Part shown: in pieces, positions 55,286-64,000 of the stretch | Layout: each line of letters begins with the position of its first letter | Numbering within the stretch: the stretch's first letter is position 1 | Source: Przewalskia tangutica | Lineage: Eukaryota > Streptophyta > Magnoliopsida > Solanales > Solanaceae | Assembly (NCBI GenBank): GCA_029844215.1 | Contig: CM056733.1 | Span: forward strand, 69,159,794 to 69,223,793 | Direction of reading: 5' to 3' | DNA: 64,000 nt | Translations under genes and position numbers: made by a program | The notes under the pieces: model-generated | Told to the model about the DNA's origin: nothing | What the model saw: only the letters and a program-made list of their open reading frames with translations | The model's database searches: none

Positions 55286-57312
55286 TATAGTGTCACTAAC
55301 AATCATGGTAATGAAAATCCATAAAGCATGTATTATTAATAAGAGATAATGAAAATGAACATGGTTTCATTTGGGCTTTATTTGAGTTACTAGATGTTTA
55401 TGGGTTATAATTTTATAAAGAATTGGATAGTTTGTTAGGATATGTAAGAATAATAATGAATATGGTTATTAGTAATGGTGACATTATTTTTTAGCGACGG
55501 TTTGTTTTCTTGTATTAAATGAATAAGGCGTGTCAAAATAAAAATAGTCCTGAATAGAGTGTATTAAGGAGCTATTTGGGCATAATGATTAAAAATTATA
55601 AGATGAAATCATGATGATTTGAATTGAAGTTTTGTTTGGACATGCAATTTGAAATTTCTTAAGTTATATTTTTTCTTATAGACATAAAAAAATCCACAAG
55701 TTGTGAAAACCATCAAAACTTTCTCAATTCTTATACAATCTTACCAAATGAGCAAGTCATAGTTCATAACAAAATTAATACTCTACTAGAAGACTTTTCT
55801 AAAAAATACATCAATTAATCAAACTTTAGTTCAATAAAATATAAAATTCAACATTAGTTGTAGTGTAACTATTCTTTAATATGATCCTCCCACATAGTTG
55901 GTAAGAGTAAATTTGTTGTAAATATACTACCAACTTGTAGATCTTTTAATATTTGATATAAATGATTGGTAAATAAGATTGGTATATATATCTACCAAGT
56001 TATGATTTGTTTTATAAAATATAAACTTATGAATCAACTTTTATATTTAAAATTTTTTGAAATCCCAAATCATGTCTCTTTTGGATGATTTGGATTTCAT
56101 CAATTTTCTTTCTATTTTAGAGTTCTTATTAATAAAGGGAAGGCTCCGTTTTTTGGGAGTTTCTACGGGACAGTTGGAGTGCTGGTAAGTTGTTACGACC
56201 TCGAGCGTAATATACGCTACCATCGGAGAGACTTGAGCCACATCAACACCCGAATGAGGCGATCAAGAAAGTCCTCCCTATCAGCTAAGACAGGAAGCCA
56301 AATCATCGCATAAGGGTAAAATACATGCATTGGATAGCAAGTCCTCTAGCTTGAAAATAGCCGCAGAACGAAGCAGGGTTGTCGGTTGAGGCCTCACCGG
56401 GCTTTCATAAATAAGTCTCTCAACAATCAGTATTTCTTATGAATAGTAGGGCACTGAGGGAGAACTTATCGACGACAAAAAAGACGAGTGCCCATATTCG
56501 TCTATTTACGGGCTTGCACTCAATAGTCAATCAATTCGTTTTTCCGCTTTCTATCGCACGCTTAAACTATTTCTTTAAATAGTGTGTGAAGTCTAACTAA
56601 TGGAAAGTGCCTATGAATTAGTTCCAAGAAAGCCTTTCTATCTTGTACATATCTTCCTTGCCTTTTCTTCCTCGAGATAAAATCACATGTCCAAACGTTG
56701 ATTTCATCTCATGAGATGAAATCGCATGTCCAAACAGCTACTAAAATAGGAATAGTATTGTATTAGTTATACATATGGTTGCTATGTATAAAAATAGTAC
56801 TGAGTATGGTGTACAACTAATAAATGTATAAGTTATACATAGTATGAAACAAGAAATTTATAATATTAAAGCTAATACATGTATTATTTTCTCTAATATA
56901 TCCCGTCAAAAGACCCCTTATTGTACTATCAAAATTGTAAGCTCAATTTGAAATGATATGTTAAGAAACATGAATTATGAAAAAAGTTTAAAATTTTAAA
57001 TACTTAGATACTTACAAAAAATAAAATATTTATAAAATTTGTATAAATATAAAATTTTAAATACTTAGATACTTCCATGTAAATATATTATTGTCATTAT
57101 TGTTCACAAATATGTGAAAAACAATACAAGTAACAATTAGAATAAGGCACTTTAAAATTCTCACTTTAATTTTTAGCATTTAAAATTAAATCAATTAATC
57201 ATAAATATCGAGTACAAATAAATACTTATCTCGGTATGCCCTCCATTAATTAATATCCCAAGTTGGGAAACAGCAACTTCTTGAGGGAACTACACCATAC
57301 ATACGTCCCATC
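55286..57312. other. AT-rich DNA with a possible inverted-end element
   Basis: No gene recognised. AGCTATTTGGGCAT (55569) and ATGTCCAAACAGCT (56728-56741 region) are imperfect inverted ends of a possible 1.2-kb element with a matching inner GTTTGGACATGC motif. No duplication is clear. A GC-richer stretch of different character lies at about 56150-56640. Confidence 0.4.
56700..56723. repeat. Perfect 24-base palindrome
   Basis: The half-site GATTTCATCTCA is followed directly by its reverse complement. ACATGTCCAAAC precedes it and GCATGTCCAAAC follows it in direct orientation. Confidence 0.8.
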
Positions 57313-57320
57313 GTTTAGGG

Positions 57321-58028
57321 TAGGGATGGCAACGGGTAGGATCTGGACCGGATCTTACTAGATCCAGATCCAGATCCGTTTTACATACATGTATCCATAT
57401 CCAGATCCAGATCCATAGGGTCCATAAAATCATATCCAAATCCAGATCCATCGGATCCACGGATCGGATCTGGATCCAAATCAAAGTGACTGATCATTAA
57501 GTTATACATTCTAATCAGTCCAAATTTTCTAGAAAAATAGTCGATTTAATTTAACGGAATCATGGGGAATGCATCCGTAAATTAGGACTAAATGACATTG
57601 TTGACAATTGTTATGCTTATTGGTTATTGCTGTAGTGAGAAACAATCATCTCAATACATAAGCTACTACATAAGTACCACATAAATGATTAATATAATGA
57701 TTAAAGAATAACACGCAAAATGTGTCTCAATTAAAAAAATAATGGCTTTCGGCCCTTTGAATATAAAATAAAATTAAGATTACAAAGGATTCGGTGCCAT
57801 GATGTATAAATAATAAATGTATAATTAATTTAATAAAAAATGGATTCACGGTGGATGCGGACCGGATACGGATCTCAAAGACAAGATCCAGATCCAGATC
57901 CGATCAATCATAAACGGATCCAGGTCCGATCCGGATCCGTCGGGTCCAAATTTTGAATATCCATATCCTATAAAACGAATCTGGATTCACCGGATCCGGA
58001 TCGGGTCCAGGATCCATTGTCATCTCTA
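57321..58028. mobile_element. hAT-type MITE 1 (708 bp)
   Basis: Ends TAGGGATGGCAAC and TAGAGATGACAAT (reverse complement at 58028), with a perfect 8-base duplication GTTTAGGG at 57313-57320 and 58029-58036. Both subterminal regions are filled with GATCCAGATCC/GGATCCGG repeats. The middle is AT-rich and non-coding. Confidence 0.85.
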
Positions 58029-58036
58029 GTTTAGGG

Positions 58037-58996
58037 AAAAGCCGGACATGAGAAGTCCACTTCTTCACTTTAATGTTCTTTTTAATTACTATGTTGATGT
58101 CTTCGTGAACAACTCTGTGCAATGTGGTGATATATACAATATGAGGATTGAAGAGGCATTAGCTAATTACTTTTAGTAGTTTAAGAGAGACAGGCGCAGC
58201 ACTTCTTACTTGTAATTAAGTAAAGGTTGAATTTTGTACTCTCATTAATTATCAAAGAAGGAACTTAACAGTAAAGTTTTTCCTAAAAGGTGGATCTCCC
58301 ATCCCAGGAGCCCCACACCCCGATCCGACAGGATTGTGAATGAGTTATTCATGGTAACTCAATTGATTTCAAATGTTAGACCACTACCACGCTGCGCACA
58401 AGGGACCCTCCTTTATTTCAAGAAGTAACCCCCACTATGCCGCTGACGGGATTCGATCTTGGCCAATTATCATCGAGAATCGGTTGAAATTGCGTCACGC
58501 GACACTTAACAGTAAAATTGTGACTAATAAATCAGCCACAAACATTTTGTATCAAGATAGAATGCGTACATTACACCTTTCGAGGATGTGACCCTTGTCG
58601 AAACCCGTAGGACTTGAAATACTTCATCCACTAGGCTGCTTAAATATATTATTTTTACTCATTGTTCCCAAGTATCTTTTTCTAATCCATAGAATAGGGT
58701 CTATTGTCTCCGTTATAAAAAACGTGAAAATGACCAAAAATGTTTGTTAGTTAGAGATTAGAACGACTTCATCCTTCAAACTTCGTAACGAGCATAAGCT
58801 GTCGTCCAAATTTGTACTTTTCTTTTGTCACTTTTGGTCTCCAATGGACTAAATATTGTATGCAAGTTGCGTCTGATAAGGTTAGAGGGCACAAATGTTA
58901 AATCCCAAAAGATATGAATTAACTAAACAATTGTTTTGGAATGATATGAATCTTTAAAAAACCTCATGGTCAATTAACGGGCAATTTATATCCATT
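58037..58996. other. Non-coding spacer with a dispersed repeat
   Basis: Contains a second, longer copy of the CCCGATCCGACAG repeat (58288-58400 and possibly on to about 58500, where GGGATTCGATCTTGGCC resembles a reversed tRNA-type B box). No gene is recognised. Confidence 0.45.
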
Positions 58997-59010
58997 TAAA
59001 TGTAGATTGG

Positions 59011-59136
59011 TTTCTTGAGCTGAGAGTCTCCCGAAAACAGTCGTTCTACCTATCAAGATGGAAGTGAGGTTTGTCTACATTCTATCCTCCTCAGACTTCA
59101 CATTGTGGGATTTCACTGGATATGTTGTTATTGTTG
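59011..59136 (+). mobile_element. 126-bp RTE LINE tail or SINE
   Basis: TTTCTTGAGCTGAGAGTCTC through GGATATGTTGTTATTGTTG matches the 3' tail block of LINEs 1 and 2. It is flanked by a 14-base duplication TAAATGTAGA(T/C)TGG (58997-59010 and 59137-59150) with one mismatch. It could be an extremely truncated LINE or the 3' half of a SINE sharing that tail. Confidence 0.8.
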
Positions 59137-59253
59137 TAAATGTAGACTGGTTGACCCAAAAATTATTGCTCTCTATCAAATAAAGAATGATAGCATCTAA
59201 CCTTTCTAAGTATAATAATCAGAACATCTAACTTTTTATTTGACATCCACACA

Positions 59254-59975
59254 TAGGGATGTCAGTGGGGCGGGTAAATGCGGGTACCGCCCCGCACCCG
59301 CTCCAATTGGGGTGGGTATGGGGGATGGTTTGGTGGGTGGTGGGGCGGGTATGGGTATCAAAAGTGCTACCCGCCATGGGTAGTGGGGCGGGGGTGGATT
59401 TCATATAAGACCCGCCCCACACCCGCCCCACACCCGCCCCGCCCCGCTACCCGCACCGCACTACACCGCCTGCACTTTACACCCCATCCGTATCATCTAT
59501 TAGTTTAATTAGGCTATTTACGAATTTATTTGGCCCTTTCTTGATTTAAAATGTGACTTGAGCTAACCCGCACCGTGTCCTGCTTGTTAAACACAAATGC
59601 ACCACGTTTCTTTTTCTCATTCTCTTTGTTCTCCTTTTTTTTGTTAAATATTTTCATCTTTACTGTTTTTTAATATTCATAATATTTTGGCAAGGTTTTA
59701 GACTTGATATTCGATACACCATAGTGGAAAAGTTCCTTTTTTTTCCTTTTTCTTATATAACTTTCATTTTGGTGACTAAAACAATTGCTAGACATTATTT
59801 GAGCATTTTATTAATGCGTACCCGCCGGGTAAGTGGGTATCCGCGTGAAGTAAGTGGGGCGGGGACGGGTGGAGGAATTACTACCCGTGATGGGTGGTGG
59901 GGCGGGGATGGAGATGTGTTTTAGGTGGTGGGTACGGGTAAGGGATACCCTTCCCCCGCCCCATTGACATCCCTA
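59254..59975. mobile_element. hAT-type MITE 2 (722 bp)
   Basis: Ends TAGGGATGTCAGTGGGGCGGG and TAGGGATGTCAATGGGGCGGG (reverse complement at 59975), perfect 8-base duplication TCCACACA at 59246-59253 and 59976-59983. Subterminal regions are rich in GGGCGGGTA/CCCGCCCC repeats and the centre is AT-rich. Open frames in it come from the repeats. Confidence 0.85.
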
Positions 59976-59983
59976 TCCACACA

Positions 59984-60237
59984 TCGGTTCTTTAATTACA
60001 TTATTTTTATATATGTAGAAAAAGCAGAAAATGTACATTGAGTCACGATCTTGTCAAAATTAATAATTTTTAAATGAAAAAATCGTAATCAACTAAATAT
60101 TTGGATTCGGATCACACATGAACCATGCCAGAAGTGCACAGGAAGGACAAGATGTTTAGCACAGTTCACAATCACCCAAAGAAACATGATCAGATGATTT
60201 AGCAAGTGGCCTTTTATCCAATCACTTGTAGGAGTTT
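59984..60237. other. Short unassigned spacer
   Basis: AT-rich, nothing recognised. Confidence 0.4.
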
Positions 60238-60582
60238 TGTCGGGTTCGTACACGCAGCGAAATTTAAAAATATATGTTTCAAACCCGACGGGCGGTCAAA
60301 CTGATGGATGATTATATAATGAAAACACATAGAAACTGAAATGCGTCGATAGAACACTTACAATTTGCAAATCTGGAATCTTCTTCTTCAAGTGTATACC
60401 GAGGATGAGCACGCAACCGTTCCTCGATTTGCAAGTCAAGACTCCAATGTAATTACTCTTTCGGAAAGATAGGAAATCCGACATAGTTTCAACAGAAAAT
60501 AATTCTAGTGATTGGGTGTATTAAAATAATGATTTAACCCTCTATTTATAGCTGAAAAAATCAACTAGGGTTTCCAAGAGGG
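60238..60582 (-). mobile_element. LTR-like fragment
   Basis: On the minus strand it ends CGAACCCGACA at 60238 and has a TATA element CTATAAATAGAGGG (60537-60550). Both suit the R/U5 part of an LTR. It is interrupted at 60583 by an Athila LTR. The family is unknown. Confidence 0.4.
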
Positions 60583-61520
60583 TGATGCGCGATTTATACA
60601 CACGCTAAACGCAAGTGCACGTATCGTGAGTTCGTGACAAGTAATATAGTCTAGAAGACCGATTTATAGTCCTCAGGATTAGTGTCCAATTACCAACCTC
60701 TATTCTGTAGTATCTATTTGGTGACCGATAATTTGATGGTTTGTTTATAGCTATGATTATAGACGCTACCTAAATTACTTTACTTTACTTCAGATATGGT
60801 GGAAATAGGGCTTCCAAATCTCCTCGACTATCCGCTCGCTTTACTCGTTAATGCAAATAATTAAGGTTCTTCTTCTATGTTGAGATAACAGGTTAACTAA
60901 GCCGTTTTATACTCATGTTAAGGTAATATAAACACTCAACCCCAATGTAGAACTCTTCTATCTTTCGATGACAAGATTTACCACAAATGAGGATTAAGAG
61001 CAATAACCTATTAAACTACGCAAGTATCGGGGTACTTTCGTCCACGATTTTAACCTATGTTTATTCAACTATAGCATATTCACAATCTCCCCTTTCGAAT
61101 TTCGATTAGAAATTATATAAGTGATGATAATTAGTGATCAATAAATTACCAAGCAATCAAAACAATTATTGAATAAATCTCAACAATAATAAGAAGAAAC
61201 CACAATTTTGCATTAATTCATAAAACGAGGTTCAAGCGATTCGGCATGGAAAGCCCGAAATTAAGTTAGTTCTTAGTCATAGACATGCCAAGAACTAAAA
61301 TAGTATCCAACATATACTAGAAAGAAATAAAGTAAAGAACAAGAAATTACTCAAAAATAAGTCTTCAATCTTGATCTAATGTTGTGATGAATGGTAAGGT
61401 GTGGATCCCCTCAAATCTGACCTAAAAGGTCCTTTTATATCACCCAAAACGTGCAAAACTTTTTCCTTCTTGGGCTTGGCCCAATCCTATTCGGATTTGA
61501 CTAAATTCCCGCGTCGGCGC
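60583..61520 (-). mobile_element. Athila LTR D, truncated
   Basis: The plus strand starts TGATGCGCGATTTATACACAC, the same LTR end as B at 2216, and follows the B LTR through to the GC module (GCGTCGGCGC, 61511-61520). There it is interrupted by another element. About two thirds of the LTR is present. Confidence 0.8.
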
Positions 61521-64000
61521 TGTTGACACCCAATTTTGACCCTCCCGTCCAGTCATTAACTATAAAATTAGGCTAATTTGGTAAAATAATTTTTATGATT
61601 TTTTATAATAAAATGCAGCGATAAAACATAAATACAGGCATAAATAAACAATTTAATAATGGCATCGCATCTTGCGTAGAGTTTCAAGCACTTAGAGTCC
61701 CGCGTCCGCGTTAATTGATTTCAAGCTCTGTCGTAATTCTTAAATAATTAATAAATACATAAAATAAATACTTTAGCAATAACGTCGTGTCAGGTAGCAT
61801 AGCCGCATTTATTAATAGGCAAGAGAATTTCATAGTCATTTGTAATTTAAAATCAATTTTAATTTGATACATGCATTTAATAGCGTCGCATTTATAAAAG
61901 TCTTAAATATCATACTTGCATTTAGCATTTAAATAATTTAATCTAAACTCAATTCAATTTTAATTTAACTTCGCAATAATGCACGATAATAAGATTTTAA
62001 ATAATAACGCCGCATTCTAAAATATTAAGCATTAATTAAATCGCACGTCCGTCTTTATTCTTTAATTAAGTAGCACACCCTTTTTATTTCTTGTAATAAT
62101 TTTAATAAAGCACCTAAATAATCTAAGCACAATTTATTGATTTAATTTACTACTAATTAATTAACTCCTAAAATTAATACCTAATTAAATACCTAAAAAT
62201 AACTAAACCAGAAATTTCACAAGCTCAAATTTCAACGAAGCCTATTTACCAGCACATTCTACCCAAATTTCAACCCGCAAGCCCAACTCCCCATTTCCCT
62301 TATCAGCCCAGATGCCCGCCCAGCTTTATCATTTCCCTTAGCCCATCGTCCCCATCGTCTATCAGGTCCAGAACCCTTCACGAAAACGCAAACCTAGCAA
62401 CCCTAAAACCTCTGCTTTCGTCGCCCGGATTTCTCGCAGGAGAATCCGGGCCTTCCTTACCCATGCAAGCGCAGTCGACGTGTTCTTACCATAACCAAAA
62501 CCAAACTTTCCTTTCTCCAACGACTTCTTACCTTAAACCCATTATCCACTTTCCTTCCTATTGCGAAATCTTCCACAAATCCCGATCGAATCAGCACCAA
62601 ATCTCGTCCCAATCAGCCTTTAATTGCTTACCAATGTTAGAACCTAGAAGGAGGGCTATATAAGCACGCATAGACCGATCAAGGGGCACCTTGGCAAGAT
62701 GTCGAACATAGTCGAGTCGACGACAATACAGAGCTGAGAGGTACTCATGCATCGACGGACCTTGAGCAGAGTTTAGAACCCTTAGCCATAGTCAGCAACT
62801 CAGAAGGCATCGGACACCCTTAGCAGCAGTTAAGAACACACACATAGTCAGAATAGAGCATAGACGGAGCTCAGTCAAGCAAAGCTCAGTAAGGAAAAGA
62901 GGACCAGCAAACAAAACCTCGCCCTTTCATTTGCATCGCAAACCCAAAACCCGTCGATTGGACCGACGACTTGATACGCTGCTCCGGGTCGCTGCCCGGA
63001 GAAGGTAAAATCGAACTCCTCTCGTATTTGTTAGATTTCTGTGCTATGTGGGTTTATCACGAATTTAATCGATGTTAATTATATTAATCTGTTTGCTTGG
63101 CCTATATAAATCAGATTGGTTTTCTTAGTTGGATTCTTCATGTCGCGATTAGTTAATTTGGTAGTCCAAGTGTTTTAAAATAGTAAATAGTAACAGAATC
63201 AGTAACCACCTATCTGTTTTCTATTTGCCTGGCTGAATCTATGACCATCTATACAAGGTATATTGCTTTCCTTATACATTGGATGTATATCGCAACTGTA
63301 TATCTTCGTATACTTTGCAATATGTGAGTATGAGGGATGTTGTTTATGTGCGCTAAGTCCATATGAAGCATGTTTTGGCTGTTTTTAATGTACTGCAGTG
63401 TCTCTCGCCTATATTTGTAAATGTTATAATCTGAAAATAACATATTCGTATCTGGACAACTGGGGTCATGAATATCTGTTTCTCTAAAGTTGTCCTTCTA
63501 GTCCAGTTATGTGGTTTATTGGATGTTAGAAGCCCTTCTCGCTGCCTTTGCTCGCGAATAAGAGGTGCTAATACCAAATTGGAACTCTGTGTAGTTGAAT
63601 GCTTCTGTCTGGTTTGTCTGTCTGTTTGTCTGTCACTGCTTCCGCTGGAATCTGAACTTGTTAAAAATGAGTTGCGGTTTGGACAGTCTTCGAGGTTATT
63701 CAATGTTGTGTTGTTGACTCTTCATGAAATAGCTAAACTCACTTGCATTTTCAATCTAAAATTGGAAATTGAAAACTCTGCACAAATTCTGAAAGTTCAA
63801 TTTTAATGAGCATTTGTTCAATCGATGTTGGCCTGTTTGTCTGTTGTCTTGAGTTAAAATGCGTATATGCAAAAATATATAAATACTATACTCAGCATAT
63901 CATACCTATATGTTTAGTATATTGCTGTGTATATCATAGGGTATATGTCTTTGGGCCTGTCATGTTCCCATCCCTGCTTTGCATTGTTGTATGGTTCACT
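61521..64000 (+). mobile_element. LTR of a further element, right side beyond window
   Basis: It starts TGTTGACACCCAATTTTGAC exactly inside the GC module of LTR D. A TATA box (CTATATAAGC, 62658-62667) lies about 1.1 kb in. Two strong hairpins follow or precede it (62424-62450; 62982-63001). No coding domain appears before the window end, so this may be one long LTR. The TGTTGACACCC start reminds me of Tat/Ogre-group gypsy LTRs, but this is weak. Confidence 0.5.

Noticed and set aside
63600..63640. CTGT/GTCT-rich tract as a functional repeat
   Set aside because: A short imperfect microsatellite with no sign of function.

Overview
This is eukaryotic plant DNA, most likely from a Solanaceae species. 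That assignment is an inference from the mix of LTR families, the RTE-type LINE tails ending in TTG repeats, and the one host gene. I have no database match. The window is a transposon-dense intergenic region with one convincing host gene: a three-exon, 495-residue polyol/monosaccharide transporter of the PLT6 type on the minus strand (33852-36442).

Layout. 1-8980: two Athila-type Ty3/gypsy elements meeting at their 3' ends. Element A (+) is cut inside its LTR by element B (-), and this makes a long inverted repeat. 8981-12298: a truncated Tekay-like LTR (-) with a 53-bp minisatellite. 12299-16441: AT-rich DNA holding a copia remnant (14094-15250). 16453-32994: a minus-strand RTE LINE split by a complete Athila element C (16794-32445), which is itself split by a non-autonomous, large-LTR element K (19137-26471) with a perfect 5-bp target duplication. 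33006-37724: the host gene island. 37739-45185: a plus-strand RTE LINE with a 14-bp target duplication, split by a rearranged gypsy element F (38983-43829) with a perfect 5-bp duplication. 45886-53739: a copia element G (-) carrying a truncated Tekay-like LTR. 53869-55275: a Mutator-like element with a 10-bp duplication. 57321-58028 and 59254-59975: two hAT MITEs with perfect 8-bp duplications. 59011-59136: a very short RTE/SINE tail. 60238-64000: fragments of three LTR elements, each interrupting the last.

Almost no transposon gene is intact; one full-length integrase frame (5234-6661) is the exception. The most interesting signals are structural. Minisatellites inside unrelated LTRs carry a small hairpin in every unit. 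A hairpin plus three polypurine tracts recurs in all three Athila copies. GC-rich palindromic islands recur in Athila and copia LTRs and diverge faster than the rest of the LTR. Element F keeps parts of three LTRs. The two hAT MITEs share their ends but not their subterminal repeats.
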